The position numbers and the translations under genes were made by a program. From positions 1 to 64,000 of the forward strand of contig NZ_JAYXIH010000005.1 of assembly GCF_036016755.1 (NCBI RefSeq): a DNA stretch of 64,000 nucleotides, given 5' to 3'. Of this stretch, positions 1 to 9,555 are shown piece by piece. Within the stretch, counting starts at the first letter, position 1, and the number at the start of each line of letters is the position of its first letter. The DNA comes from Aurantimonas coralicida_A (GTDB taxonomy: Bacteria > Pseudomonadota > Alphaproteobacteria > Rhizobiales > Rhizobiaceae). Under the pieces are notes generated by a model that worked only from the letters and a program-made list of their open reading frames with translations, was not told where the DNA came from and did no database searches.

Positions 1-565
1 AGTTGACGGCGTTCTTCACCTTGAGCTTCGCCCATGACGAGATCGACCAATAGGGGAAGCCCAACCGGCGGCGGACGACGTTGAATACGACATTAATGGC
101 GATCGCGGCGTCATACGCCCAGTCGCCAAGATAGGCGAGAACACGAGCGTTACAGACGACGACATCGAACTCGTCACCATGGATCACGAGAAATTGGCGC
201 CCGTCAGCCATTGTATGGATGTCCGTCAGCTTGACCTCGACGCCGCCGAAATGCTGACCGGGAAAATCACGCAGGATCTCATCGTGATTGCCGGGGATAT
301 AGATGATCGTCGCCCCCTTGCGCGCCTTGCGCAGGAGTTTCTGCACGACGTCGTTGTGCGACTGGGGCCAATGCCAGGAGCGCTTCAGGCGCCATCCGTC
401 GACGATGTCGCCGACGAGGTAGATCTTTTCCGCGTCGTGTACCCGGAGGAAGTCGACCAGCATCTCGGCCTGCGCCGCCTTCGAGCCCAGATGGACATCC
501 GATAGAAACAGCGTCCGAAAATGACGTGTCGTGGTCAGCTGGTGCATGGTTGCCGTCCCGTGCAT
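1..565 (-). CDS. UDP-2,3-diacylglucosamine diphosphatase-like metallophosphoesterase, 3' end outside window
   Basis: About 188 N-terminal residues are visible, read leftwards off the window edge. The calcineurin-like metal-binding blocks are in order: SDVHLG (about residues 22-27), GDIVDGW, GNHDE (92-96) and HGDEFD. This is the COG2908 (LpxH-like) family, which removes UMP from UDP-2,3-diacylglucosamine in lipid A synthesis or acts as a related phosphoesterase; the exact substrate cannot be fixed from sequence. Two in-frame ATGs, at 565 and 547, are possible starts; the conserved part begins after both. The gene is divergent from maeB across about 205 bp that must hold both promoters. The C-terminus is missing only because the window ends. 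Confidence 0.85.
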   Translation of the reverse strand, partial: MHGTATMHQLTTTRHFRTLFLSDVHLGSKAAQAEMLVDFLRVHDAEKIYLVGDIVDGWRLKRSWHWPQSHNDVVQKLLRKARKGATIIYIPGNHDEILRDFPGQHFGGVEVKLTDIHTMADGRQFLVIHGDEFDVVVCNARVLAYLGDWAYDAAIAINVVFNVVRRRLGFPYWSISSWAKLKVKNAVN

Positions 566-770
566 GCGTAGGATACCCCGTCTGCCTGCGTCCGGAATGA
601 CCGATTCTGATTGCATCCATGTGACGGGCACCCGCTGGCGTCTGCCCGCGCGCACGGCCAGCCGCCATCAGCCGGTTGCGGGGCGCGGGCGATCGGGTAG
701 AAGAAGCATCGGTCGGGCAAGATCGAGATCGTGCCGGGGACCGTCCGGCGGCTGTGAGGGAGAGAAGATC

Positions 771-3077
771 ATGTCCGAAACCGAATCCGGCGCCGAGCGG
801 GCGGCGACCGGCGATCTCGACGAACAGGCGCTGTTCTATCATCGCTATCCCAAGCACGGAAAACTGGCGATCCAGGCGACGAAACCGCTTGGCAACCAGC
901 GCGATCTCGCTCTCGCCTATTCGCCCGGCGTCGCCGCCCCCTGCCGCGAGATCGAGCGCGATCCCTCGCTCGCAGCCGTCTATACCGGCCGCGCCAACCT
1001 CGTCGCCGTGGTCTCCAACGGCACCGCCGTGCTCGGGCTCGGCGATATCGGCCCCCTCGCCTCCAAGCCGGTGATGGAGGGCAAGGCGGTTCTGTTCAAG
1101 AAATTCGCCGACATCGACGTCTTCGACATCGAGATCGATGCCAGGGAAATCGATCATATCTGCGATGTCGTCGCGGCGCTGGAGCCGACCTTCGGCGGCA
1201 TCAATCTGGAAGACATCAAGGCACCCGAGTGCTTCGAGGTCGAGGCGCGGCTGCGCGAGCGCATGGGGATTCCGGTCTTTCACGACGATCAGCACGGCAC
1301 GGCGATCATCGTCGCCGCCGCGATCCGCAACGGCTTGATGCTCGCCGGCAAGAAGCTGGAAGACGCGAAGATCGTCACCTCCGGCGCCGGTGCAGCGGCG
1401 ATCGCCTGCCTCAACCTCTTGGTCGAACTCGGCGCCAGGCGCGATAACATCACCTGCACCGACATCGAGGGCGTTGTCTACGAGGGGCGCGAAAAGCGCA
1501 TGGACCGCTGGATGGCGGTCTACGCCAAGAAGACCGACAAGCGCACGCTGGAGGAGGTCATCGAGGGCGCCGACGTCTTCCTCGGCCTTTCGGCTGGCGG
1601 TGTGCTCAAGCCGGACTACCTGAAGACGATGGCCGCCAAGCCGATGATCATGGCGCTCGCCAATCCGACGCCGGAGATCATGCCAAGCCTCGCCAGAGAG
1701 GTCCGGCCCGACGCGATGATCTGTACCGGGCGGTCGGATTTCCCCAACCAGGTCAACAACGTTCTCTGCTTCCCCTATATCTTCCGCGGCGCGCTCGACT
1801 GCGGGGCGACCGCCATCACCGAAGGCATGAAGACCGCCGCCGTCGACGCGATCGCTTCGCTGGCGCGCGAGGAAGTTTCGGAAGTGGCCGCCAAGGCCTA
1901 CGGCTCGGATACGCCGGTGTTCGGCCCCGACTATCTGATCCCGGCGCCGTTCGATCCCCGGCTGATCCTGAAGATCGCTCCGGCCGTAGCCAAGGCCGCC
2001 GAGGCCGACGGCGTCGCCACGCGGCCCATCACCGACATGCCGGCCTATGTCGACCGGCTGAACCGCTTCGTCTTCCGCTCCGGCCTGATCATGAAGCCGA
2101 TCTTCCGGATCGCCAGGGATTCGGGCAAGCGGGTGATCTTTTCCGATGGCGAGGACGAGCGGGTGCTGCGGGCCGCGCAGGTTCTGCTTGAAGAAAAGCT
2201 CTGCGCGCCGATCCTGATCGGGCGACCGAGCGTGATCGCATCGCGCCTCGAGCGCTATGGGCTGCGCATCAGGCCGGGCGAGGATTTCGAGGTGGTCAAT
2301 CCGGAAGACGATCCGCGCTACCGCGACTATGTCGATCATTATTTCGGCAAGGTCGGTCGCAAGGGCGTCAATCCGGATACCGCCCGCACGATCGTGCGCA
2401 CCAATACGACCGTGATCGGCGCAGTCGCCGTCTCGCGTGGCGAGGCCGATGCGCTGCTCTGCGGCCTGGAGGGCCGGTTTCCGCACCACGTCCGCGACAT
2501 CAGCCAGGTCCTCGGCGTCGTAGACGGCGTCAGGAAATTCGCGGCGATGAGCATCCTCATCTCCCAGATGGGCACGAAGTTCTTCGTCGATACCTATGTC
2601 CAGCGCGATCCGTCAGCAGAGGATCTGGCGGAGATGACGATGCTCGCGGCGGCCGAAATCCGGCGCTTCGGCATCGATCCGAAGGGAGCTCTCGTTTCCC
2701 ATTCGAACTTCGGTTCGGACGACACTGAGTCGACGCGGAAAATGCGCCAGGCCGTTGCGGTTCTGCGGCGGCTGGCACCGGACATCGAAGTCGACGGCGA
2801 AATGCACGGCGACGCGGCGCTCAGCGAGGCGACGCGTCAGCGCATCATGCCCGAGTCGACCCTGAAGGGCGAAGCCAACCTGCTGATCTTCCCCAGTCTC
2901 GACGCGGCGAATATCACCCTCAACGTCGTGAAGACGATGACCGATTCGCTGCATGTTGGGCCGATCCTGCTCGGCGCCGCCTCGCCCGCTCACGTCCTGA
3001 CGCCGTCCGTCACCTCGCGCGGTATCGTCAACATGGCGGCGATCGCCACGGCCGAGGCGGTGCAGCGCGGCGGCTGA
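771..3077 (+). CDS. maeB: NADP-dependent malic enzyme with C-terminal phosphotransacetylase-like domain
   Basis: 768 residues. Malic enzymes decarboxylate malate to pyruvate with reduction of NAD(P). The N-terminal malic domain shows AYSPGVA (Tyr50), the SKPVMEGKAV lysine region (about 99-105), the metal site in FGGINLEDIK (141-150) and HDDQHGTA (171-178). A Rossmann fold follows with SGAGAAA (about 204-210). From about residue 435 a phosphate acetyltransferase-like domain begins (SDGEDERVLRAA), giving the large fused MaeB/TME architecture typical of rhizobia, where this domain is generally regulatory. The start at 771 is chosen because it follows a purine-rich stretch (gtgagggagagaag) and because family homology begins shortly after it; an in-frame extension to 531 has no such support. 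NADP rather than NAD preference is inferred. Confidence 0.93.
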   Translation: MSETESGAERAATGDLDEQALFYHRYPKHGKLAIQATKPLGNQRDLALAYSPGVAAPCREIERDPSLAAVYTGRANLVAVVSNGTAVLGLGDIGPLASKPVMEGKAVLFKKFADIDVFDIEIDAREIDHICDVVAALEPTFGGINLEDIKAPECFEVEARLRERMGIPVFHDDQHGTAIIVAAAIRNGLMLAGKKLEDAKIVTSGAGAAAIACLNLLVELGARRDNITCTDIEGVVYEGREKRMDRWMAVYAKKTDKRTLEEVIEGADVFLGLSAGGVLKPDYLKTMAAKPMIMALANPTPEIMPSLAREVRPDAMICTGRSDFPNQVNNVLCFPYIFRGALDCGATAITEGMKTAAVDAIASLAREEVSEVAAKAYGSDTPVFGPDYLIPAPFDPRLILKIAPAVAKAAEADGVATRPITDMPAYVDRLNRFVFRSGLIMKPIFRIARDSGKRVIFSDGEDERVLRAAQVLLEEKLCAPILIGRPSVIASRLERYGLRIRPGEDFEVVNPEDDPRYRDYVDHYFGKVGRKGVNPDTARTIVRTNTTVIGAVAVSRGEADALLCGLEGRFPHHVRDISQVLGVVDGVRKFAAMSILISQMGTKFFVDTYVQRDPSAEDLAEMTMLAAAEIRRFGIDPKGALVSHSNFGSDDTESTRKMRQAVAVLRRLAPDIEVDGEMHGDAALSEATRQRIMPESTLKGEANLLIFPSLDAANITLNVVKTMTDSLHVGPILLGAASPAHVLTPSVTSRGIVNMAAIATAEAVQRGG

Positions 3078-3102
3078 GGACCACGCACGCGGGAACGGCC
3101 GA

Positions 3103-4476
3103 TCAGGAAAGGCGGGCGATGGTTCTTTCCCTGCCGATAAGTGGCAGCAGCGCGGCCAGTTCCGGCCCATGGTCGAGGCCGGTAAGTGCCAGCCGCAACG
3201 GCATGAACAGCGGCTTGCCCTTGCGCCCTGTCGCCTCTTTCACCCGGCCCGTCCATTCGCGCCAGGTCTCGGGGCCAAAGTAGCCTTCCGGCAAAAGCTC
3301 CCGTGCGGCTTCGACAATGGCTTGGTCGTCGTAGGACAGGTCCGGCTTGTCGGCCAAATCGCCGAAAACAACGCGCGCCCATTCGGCGGAATCAGCCAGC
3401 TTTGCGCAATTGCCACGCACGGCCTGCCAGAACATTTCGCCCCGCTCGTCCGGCACGCCCATGGCTGCGAGGCGGTCGGCAACAGCCGCGTAAGGCAGCG
3501 CGTGGACGATCTCGCCATTCAGCCGGTCGAGTTCGCCGGGATCGAATTTCGAGGCGGATGGCGAGACATCCTCGAAGCGCAAACGTTCGGCCAAGGCGGC
3601 GAGATCCGACATCGGCTCGATCGAACCGGACAGACCGACCAGAACCGCCAGCGAGGCGACGGCCATCGGCTCGTAGCCGGATTCGCGCAACGACTTGAGC
3701 GACAGGGCGCCGGTGCGTTTCGATAGCCCCTCACCGCCGATCGCGGTCAGCAGATTGTGGTGGCCGAAGACCGGCGCATCGAGGCCCAATGCACGGAAGA
3801 TGGCGATTTGGACGCCGGTGTTGGTGACGTGATCGTCGCCGCGAATGACATGGGTGACACCCGTTTCGCCGTCGTCGACGATCGAGGGAAGCGTGTAGAG
3901 ATAGCTGCCGTCCCCGCGCATCAGGACGGGGTCGGACAACGAGCCGAGATCGACCGTCTGCGGGCCGCGAATGAGGTCGTCCCAGTGGATGTCGGTGCGC
4001 TGCGGCGCGTGCGGATCGGAGGCGAAGTTCGGCAGCAGGAATCGCCAGTGCGGACGACGCCCCTCCGCCTCGAAGACCTGCTTCTCCGCGTTCGACAGTC
4101 GCAACGCCTCGCGGCCGTAGACCGGCGGCAGATTGCGCGCCGCCAAGCGTTTGCGCTTGCGGTCCAACTCGTCCGGGGTCTCGTAGCAGGGATAGAGAAG
4201 CCCGGCCTGCTTCAGCCGCGCGGCCGCGGCGGCATAATGGTCGAGCCGCTCCGACTGCCGGATAACCGCATGCGGCGCGATCCCGATCCAGGCGAGATCG
4301 GTCTCGATCATGTCGGCGAATTCCCGGCGCGACCGCTCTGCGTCAGTGTCGTCAAAGCGCAGGACGAAACGTCCGCTATTCTTCTCGGCGAACAGCCAGT
4401 TGAACAGCGCGGTGCGCAGATTGCCGATATGGAGGTGCCCGGTGGGCGACGGGGCGAAACGAACGATGACGGTCAT
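3103..4476 (-). CDS. gltX: glutamyl-tRNA synthetase
   Basis: 457 residues, class I aminoacyl-tRNA synthetase that charges tRNA(Glu). The HIGH-type signature is HIGN at residues 16-19 inside FAPSPTGHLHIGN, and the KMSKS-type loop is GLSKR at 250-254. Alphaproteobacteria commonly carry two GltX paralogs, one of which also misacylates tRNA(Gln) for the GatCAB route. The length and HIGN variant fit the shorter paralog, but which tRNA it prefers cannot be decided here. Its ATG overlaps the stop of the upstream MFS gene (ATGA), so the two are probably translationally coupled. It converges on maeB with 25 bp between the stops. Confidence 0.92.
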   Translation of the reverse strand: MTVIVRFAPSPTGHLHIGNLRTALFNWLFAEKNSGRFVLRFDDTDAERSRREFADMIETDLAWIGIAPHAVIRQSERLDHYAAAAARLKQAGLLYPCYETPDELDRKRKRLAARNLPPVYGREALRLSNAEKQVFEAEGRRPHWRFLLPNFASDPHAPQRTDIHWDDLIRGPQTVDLGSLSDPVLMRGDGSYLYTLPSIVDDGETGVTHVIRGDDHVTNTGVQIAIFRALGLDAPVFGHHNLLTAIGGEGLSKRTGALSLKSLRESGYEPMAVASLAVLVGLSGSIEPMSDLAALAERLRFEDVSPSASKFDPGELDRLNGEIVHALPYAAVADRLAAMGVPDERGEMFWQAVRGNCAKLADSAEWARVVFGDLADKPDLSYDDQAIVEAARELLPEGYFGPETWREWTGRVKEATGRKGKPLFMPLRLALTGLDHGPELAALLPLIGRERTIARLS

Positions 4477-5774
4477 CGCTCTGCCCTACTGAACCCGGAC
4501 GTCGCTGGCAATCGGCGGAGCCGGCGAGAGACGCCGGTCAGAACCAGCGTGATCGCCGCACAAAAGACCGCCATGAGATTGATCAGGAGTGGATAAGGAA
4601 CGCCGAGATCCATCAGGATGCCGCTCAGCCCCGGCCCGAGGGCGCTTCCGAACACCATGACCGCGAGGACCAGCGAGCGAACCGCGCCGAGATGGCGCAC
4701 GCCATAGATCTCGGGCCACAAGGCGCCGAAGAGCGTCGCCGCGAAACCGTTGGAGATGCCGAGAAACATCATGAAGACGAAGATCGAGGCCTCGGCGGTA
4801 AAATTGGCGGCGACCAAGGTGGCGAAGGTCATCGGGATCAAGAAGAACGGCAGCAGCCGCACGGCAGAGAAGCGGTCGATCAGCCAGCCGCAGACGAGCG
4901 CGAACACCACCGTCGTCGCCGACATCACCGCAAAGCCGGAGGCGAACAGCTCCAGCGGCCAGCCGCGCAATTCGGTCAGATAGACCTGGTGGAAGAACAA
5001 CGTCGTGCCGATGAAGGACGGCGCCACGACGCCCATCGCGAGAAGATAGAAGGTCGGGCTCCGGAGAACCTGTGCGACGGTCCAGTCGGGCACGTCCGAT
5101 TGCGGCGCGCCGGCCGGCTCCAGCGACAGCGGATCGCGCTCACGATTGGTCAGCAGCGTGATGGCCGGCAGCGCCACGAGCAGCAAGACGATCGCGCTTG
5201 CCACCCATGCGCCCCGCCAGCCGATCATTCCCGCGCTCATCACGAAAAGAAGCGGCAACAGCGCTTCGCCGGCCTGGAACCCGGGGGTGACGAGCGATAT
5301 CGCCCGGCCCCGATTGGCCACGAACCACCGGCCGGTGGCGGTGAATGCCGTCTGGCTCATCATACCCTGCCCGAACAGGCGCAACAGGTAGATCGAAAGC
5401 AGCAGAAACGGCACAGACGACGACCAGGACAGAAACAGTGTGGCAGCGGCGAGACCGGTGATCGTGCCCGCCGCCACATGCCAGGTCCGAAACCTGTCGA
5501 GGAGGCGGCCGAGAAACGGCAGCGTCGCCGCGCTGCCGAGCGTCGCCATCATGTAGATCAGGCCGAATTCGCCGTTGGTCAGGTCGAACTCACGGCGGAT
5601 CTCGCCATTCGACAGCGCGATGAAGAATGTCTGGCCGAAGGACGAGAAGAAGCAGAGCAGGAAACCGCCGCCGAGCCAACGCCCATTGCGGCCGATGAAC
5701 GAGAGGAAGGTCATGGATGGTCCGGTCGGCATGGGCGGTGCGGCCCCTGCCGCAACGATCCCTTCACCTGCCAT
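4473..5774 (-). CDS. major facilitator superfamily transporter
   Basis: Up to 433 residues with about twelve hydrophobic segments, the MFS pattern. The loop after the second helix reads GRLLDRFRTW, matching the family motif A region, and RGRAIS lies in the central part. The substrate is not recognisable; the overall look resembles small-organic-acid or nitrate-type MFS carriers of proteobacteria, which is a weak impression only. An internal ATG at 5714 (MTFLSF) sits directly before the first helix and may be the true start, because the first 20 residues are Ala/Gly/Pro-rich and unconserved-looking. The stop overlaps the gltX start by four bases. Confidence 0.85.
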   Translation of the reverse strand: MAGEGIVAAGAAPPMPTGPSMTFLSFIGRNGRWLGGGFLLCFFSSFGQTFFIALSNGEIRREFDLTNGEFGLIYMMATLGSAATLPFLGRLLDRFRTWHVAAGTITGLAAATLFLSWSSSVPFLLLSIYLLRLFGQGMMSQTAFTATGRWFVANRGRAISLVTPGFQAGEALLPLLFVMSAGMIGWRGAWVASAIVLLLVALPAITLLTNRERDPLSLEPAGAPQSDVPDWTVAQVLRSPTFYLLAMGVVAPSFIGTTLFFHQVYLTELRGWPLELFASGFAVMSATTVVFALVCGWLIDRFSAVRLLPFFLIPMTFATLVAANFTAEASIFVFMMFLGISNGFAATLFGALWPEIYGVRHLGAVRSLVLAVMVFGSALGPGLSGILMDLGVPYPLLINLMAVFCAAITLVLTGVSRRLRRLPATSGFSRAER

Positions 5775-5805
5775 ATCACCCTTCTAGGGGCTAACTCCAA
5801 GCGGA

Positions 5806-6117
5806 TCAGACGGCCAAGCCGACCGGCGAGCCAGTGGCCAGCAGCCAGCCGAAGAGCAGCAACCCGGCGGCGATGAAGACGACGCCGAAAATGAGCTGCC
5901 GCGCGGCGTAGCGCCGCTCGGGATCCAACTCCGCCCCAAACGCATCGCGCTTCATCACCCGAAAATAATCGCCGAACTGGAAGCTCGGCCGGTGCCCGGC
6001 GACCTTCCAGATCCGCCGCATCGCCAGGAAATAGCGCAGCAGAAACAGCGCGCCGACCGCAAGCGTGGCGGTTGCGATGGTGTCGAGCGGCGGGATCTCG
6101 AACATCTCACGCACCAT
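5806..6117 (-). CDS. small integral membrane protein, function unknown
   Basis: About 103 residues from the ATG at 6117 (another ATG at 6105 is possible). There are two hydrophobic helices, near residues 12-31 (TATLAVGALFLLRYFL) and 75-95 (FGVVFIAAGLLLFGWLL), with a charged cytoplasmic-looking middle. I recognise no named family. The start overlaps the 3' end of nadE by about 11 bases, so it is probably co-transcribed with nadE. A longer in-frame start at 6159 would lie well inside nadE and is less likely. Confidence 0.6.
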   Translation of the reverse strand: MVREMFEIPPLDTIATATLAVGALFLLRYFLAMRRIWKVAGHRPSFQFGDYFRVMKRDAFGAELDPERRYAARQLIFGVVFIAAGLLLFGWLLATGSPVGLAV

Positions 6118-7843
6118 CCCGAAAGCGATTGGTGATCGGATAGCGGCGGTCGCGACCAAAATTCTTGCGCGTCACCTTCACCCCCGGCGCCGATTGCCGG
6201 CGCTTGTATTCGGCGATGTAGAGAAGCCGCTCGATGTGGCGCACGGTGTCCCGGTCGAAGCCACGCTCGACCAGCTCGTCGACGCCGCCATCATGCTCGA
6301 CGAGATGCTGAAGGATCGCATCGAGGACCTCGTAGGGCGGCAGCGAATCCTCGTCCTTCTGATCCTCGCGCAGCTCCGCCGACGGCGGCTTGTCGATGAT
6401 TCGCTCGGGAATCACGATGCCGTCCGGCCCGAGACATTCTTTCGGCCGGTGCATGTTGCGCCAGCGTGCCAGGCGAAACACCTCGGTCTTGTAGAGATCC
6501 TTGATCGGATTGAAGCCGCCGTTCATGTCGCCGTAGAGCGTGGCGTAGCCGACGCTCATCTCGCTCTTGTTGCCGGTTGTGACGACCATGGAGCCGAACT
6601 TGTTGGAGATCGCCATCAGGATGGTTCCGCGCGTGCGGCTTTGGAGATTTTCCTCGGTGATGTCGGCTGGCCGGCCGGCGAACATCTCGGCCAATGCGCT
6701 GGTGAATCCCTCCACGGGATCGGCGATCGGCACGATGTCGTAGCGCACGCCGAGCGCCTCGGCACAGGCCGCCGCATCCTCCAGGCTGGTCTCGGTCGTG
6801 TAGCGATAGGGCAGCATGACACAGTGGACGCGCTCCGCGCCCAGCGCATCGACGGCGAGAGCCGCGACGATCGCCGAATCGATGCCGCCGGACAGTCCAA
6901 GCACGACGGATTTGAAGCCGTTCTTGTCGACATAATCGCGCAGGCCCAGCACACAGGCGCGCCATACCGCCTCGTCCGCGTCCGGCATCGCCGCCGTCTC
7001 GCCGTTCTGGCAAGCCCAGCCCGTCTCCCCTCTTTGCCATTCGGTGAGGTAAACGCCGGATTCCAGCCTCGGCAGCTGGAAAGCGAGGCTCCGATCACCG
7101 TTGAAGGCGAAGGAACCGCCGTCGAAGACGAGATCGTCCTGTCCGCCGACCTGGTTGGCATAGACCAGCGGGAGGTCGGTCTCGATCACCTGGCGCAATG
7201 CTACCTGATGCCGAACGTCCATCTTGCCGCGGTAAAACGGCGAACCATTCGGCACCATCAAGATCTCGGCGCCCGATTCGGCCAGCGTCTCGCCGACGCC
7301 GAGGTCGCCCCAGATGTCCTCGCACACTGGAATGCCAAGCCTGAGGCCACGAAAATTCACCGGGCCCGGCATATCGCCAGCCTGAAACACCCGCTTTTCG
7401 TCGAACTCGCCATAGTTCGGCAGATCCACCTTGGAGCGCCAGGTGACGACGCGACCTTGATCGAGGACGGCCACGGCGTTGAACAGCCCCTCCCCGGTGC
7501 GCAGCGGACACCCGATCACCACGCCGGGGCCGCCATCCGCCGTATCTCTCGCCAGCGCCTCGACTGCTTCCAAACAGGCTTCGATGAAAGCCGGCTTGAG
7601 TACGAGATCCTCGGGCGGATAGCCGGCGATGAAGAGCTCTGTGAAAAGGATCAGGTCGGCGCCCTCGGCCGCCGCCGCGGCCCTGGCATTGCGGGCCATC
7701 GCGAGATTGCCCGCCACATCGCCAACGGTGGGGTTCAACTGGGCGATGGCCAGCTTCAAATGGTCGTCGATAGCTTTCACGGCCTTGCCCGGCTCCCTTG
7801 CGAAATCATGCAAACGGACGAATGGCATATCCGAAACCGTCAA
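6107..7843 (-). CDS. nadE: glutamine-dependent NAD+ synthetase
   Basis: 578 residues; last step of NAD synthesis, amidating deamido-NAD with ammonia taken from glutamine. The N-terminal nitrilase-like glutaminase domain begins at about residue 29 (LKLAIAQLNPTVGD) and has the Glu-Lys-Cys triad: Glu69 in FTELF, Lys138 in SKVDLPNYGEFDE and Cys174 in GIPVCEDIW. The C-terminal synthetase domain carries the ATP-pyrophosphatase P-loop SGGIDS at 318-323. Length and order are normal for the family. The first 28 residues precede the conserved fold, so the true start may be slightly internal. A small membrane protein gene overlaps its 3' end. Confidence 0.94.
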   Translation of the reverse strand: MTVSDMPFVRLHDFAREPGKAVKAIDDHLKLAIAQLNPTVGDVAGNLAMARNARAAAAAEGADLILFTELFIAGYPPEDLVLKPAFIEACLEAVEALARDTADGGPGVVIGCPLRTGEGLFNAVAVLDQGRVVTWRSKVDLPNYGEFDEKRVFQAGDMPGPVNFRGLRLGIPVCEDIWGDLGVGETLAESGAEILMVPNGSPFYRGKMDVRHQVALRQVIETDLPLVYANQVGGQDDLVFDGGSFAFNGDRSLAFQLPRLESGVYLTEWQRGETGWACQNGETAAMPDADEAVWRACVLGLRDYVDKNGFKSVVLGLSGGIDSAIVAALAVDALGAERVHCVMLPYRYTTETSLEDAAACAEALGVRYDIVPIADPVEGFTSALAEMFAGRPADITEENLQSRTRGTILMAISNKFGSMVVTTGNKSEMSVGYATLYGDMNGGFNPIKDLYKTEVFRLARWRNMHRPKECLGPDGIVIPERIIDKPPSAELREDQKDEDSLPPYEVLDAILQHLVEHDGGVDELVERGFDRDTVRHIERLLYIAEYKRRQSAPGVKVTRKNFGRDRRYPITNRFRDGA

Positions 7844-7912
7844 CCGGCCTCATAACAAGCCGCGTCGGAGGGCGCGAGCCCGTTCGTCCCAAACTCGCCA
7901 AGGAGGAGAGCC

Positions 7913-8497
7913 ATGCCGATCAGCAATCACCGCAATGCGGCCACGCGATGGTTCGGCCGGTCAGCCGACCTGTTGCTGCCCATCGAACGGCGGATTCTGG
8001 AAAGCGCACGGCAGGGCACGACCATCGCCCGCGATGTCAACGCCCATTTCAAGGCGCAGTCGACTGTCGGCGAGCGGCTGTCCGACCGCATCGCCGAAAT
8101 AGGAGGTTCCTGGAGCTTTATCCTCAGCTTCCTGGGTTTCCTGGTGCTGTGGGTCATCGTCAACACAGTGCTTCTGACGCGCCAATCCTTCGACCCCTAT
8201 CCGTTCATCTTCCTCAACCTGATCCTGTCCATGCTCGCTGCCATTCAGGCGCCGATCATCATGATGTCGCAAAACCGGGCGGCGGCGCGGGACCGGCTGG
8301 ATGCGAGCCACAATTACGAAGTGAACCTCAAGGCGGAGATCGAAATCCTCGCGCTGCATGACAAATTCGACGCGATACGCGATGCCGAGCTGAAGCAGAT
8401 CGCCGAGACGCTGGTTCGCATCACCGACCGGCTGGCCCGGTTGGAAGGCGCAGGCAGCAGCGTTTCGAACAGCACTCTCGGGAGCCCGCCGACTTGA
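7913..8497 (+). CDS. DUF1003 family membrane protein
   Basis: 194 residues. The central block has LSDRIAEIGGSW, then two transmembrane helices (about 68-87 and 95-118) with PYPFIFLNLILSMLAAIQAPIIMM between and within them, which is the DUF1003 signature. A helical, charged C-terminal tail follows that could form a coiled coil. Function is unknown for the family. The start is supported by a strong ribosome site, aaggaggag, seven to eight bases upstream. It is divergent from nadE. Confidence 0.85.
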   Translation: MPISNHRNAATRWFGRSADLLLPIERRILESARQGTTIARDVNAHFKAQSTVGERLSDRIAEIGGSWSFILSFLGFLVLWVIVNTVLLTRQSFDPYPFIFLNLILSMLAAIQAPIIMMSQNRAAARDRLDASHNYEVNLKAEIEILALHDKFDAIRDAELKQIAETLVRITDRLARLEGAGSSVSNSTLGSPPT

Positions 8498-8740
8498 GCG
8501 GCATCGTCCATCGGGTTGCCCTTGTTCTGTATGCTCAATGCCCTGTCGGCGGCAGTTTGGACCGGGCTATTCGTCTCGTTGGGATGGACTTTCGGCCTCG
8601 CGGCCGAAACGGTTCTGCGGCGCCTGTTCGCGCGGCACCAAGGTTTTGTGCTGGCGGGTATCGCGCTGGTACTGACGGCGGGGCATTTGGGCGGATTTTT
8701 CGTGAAGCGGCGGAGGCGTAGGAGCGAAGCTGGGGATTGA
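8498..8740 (+). pseudogene. remnant of a DedA-family membrane protein (C-terminal third only)
   Basis: Immediately after the DUF1003 stop, an open frame without a good start encodes about 80 residues that match the C-terminal part of the intact DedA gene 130 bp downstream: LNALSAAVWTGLFVSLGWTFG here against LNLFGAALWAGIFTTVGYVFG there. One more hydrophobic helix and an arginine-rich tail follow, as in DedA proteins. The N-terminal two thirds of the family are absent. A TTG at 8516 or ATG at 8531 could start a 70-75 residue product, so expression of a short peptide is not excluded; a decayed copy is the simpler reading. Confidence 0.55.
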
Positions 8741-8867
8741 GAATGCCGCCTTCCCCCGAAAGCCACTTTCTTGCGCCGTAAAACTCTGCGACAAGCGCGC
8801 CACGTCGAACTGCGACGGGACGTTCGATCGCGCCTAGGCCGTCGCACTCCTGACGCGCGGAGCCGCT

Positions 8868-9512
8868 GTGTACGAAATCCTGAGCCTCATCGGACAGTTC
8901 GGACCGATCATCGTCCTGGCCGGAACCTTCTTCGAGGGCGAGGTCTTCGCGATCATCGGCGGCTTTCTGGCCTATCGCGGATCCTATCCGTTCGAGATGA
9001 TGATCGCGCTGGCCTTCGCCGGTTCTTTCGTCGGCGATCTCTCGGTCTTCCTGTTCGCTCGTTTTTCATCGAATCACCGTTGGGTGGCGCGGTGGCGCAG
9101 CCGGCGGAAATTCGCCAAGGCGCTCGAATTGGTCGAGCGCTACCAGGCCTATTTCGTCATCGTGAATCGGTATATCTACGGCTTACGAATGCCAGGTCTC
9201 ATCGCCCTCGGCCTGTCGCGGATCTCGATCACGCGCTTCGTCCTGCTCAACCTGTTCGGCGCGGCGCTCTGGGCCGGCATCTTCACGACGGTCGGCTACG
9301 TCTTCGGCTACTCGATCGGCTCGGTCTTCGCACATCTCCAAGTAATGGAACGTGGCGTCGGAATCGTGCTGATCGTCATCGCGGTGGCGCTTGCCGGCTG
9401 GTTCGCATGGCGCCAGTGGGGTCCGGTTTTCATGCGACGCGCGCGGAACCGGCGCGGTGAGCGATTGGCGCCCGGCTCGAAGCGTCGTCCCACCGATCCC
9501 GACCTGCGATAA
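8868..9512 (+). CDS. DedA/VTT-family inner membrane protein
   Basis: 214 residues. DedA proteins are now linked to lipid scrambling or recycling of undecaprenyl phosphate. Seen here: an N-terminal re-entrant region with GTFFEGEVFAIIGGFLAYRG, the acidic FEGE, a GSFVGD segment, and the conserved arginine-rich motif in RYIYGLRMPGLIALG, followed by the C-terminal helix block LNLFGAALW. The start is taken as GTG at 8868 because homology begins at once after it; no closer ATG exists. The C-terminal tail is basic. It follows a DedA remnant, suggesting a former tandem duplication. Confidence 0.85.
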   Translation: MYEILSLIGQFGPIIVLAGTFFEGEVFAIIGGFLAYRGSYPFEMMIALAFAGSFVGDLSVFLFARFSSNHRWVARWRSRRKFAKALELVERYQAYFVIVNRYIYGLRMPGLIALGLSRISITRFVLLNLFGAALWAGIFTTVGYVFGYSIGSVFAHLQVMERGVGIVLIVIAVALAGWFAWRQWGPVFMRRARNRRGERLAPGSKRRPTDPDLR

Positions 9513-9555
9513 TCGGGTTCGATCACCGCAGCTTGGTTCGACGCTTTCCGTCCGC

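Noticed and set aside
279..2489. Long minus-strand open frame opposite maeB
   Set aside because: It lies antisense to the strongly conserved malic enzyme, has no domain resemblance, and its composition is that of a mirror frame.
6065..7855. Long plus-strand open frame opposite nadE
   Set aside because: Mirror frame of nadE; the nitrilase triad and ATP-pyrophosphatase loop on the minus strand settle the coding strand.
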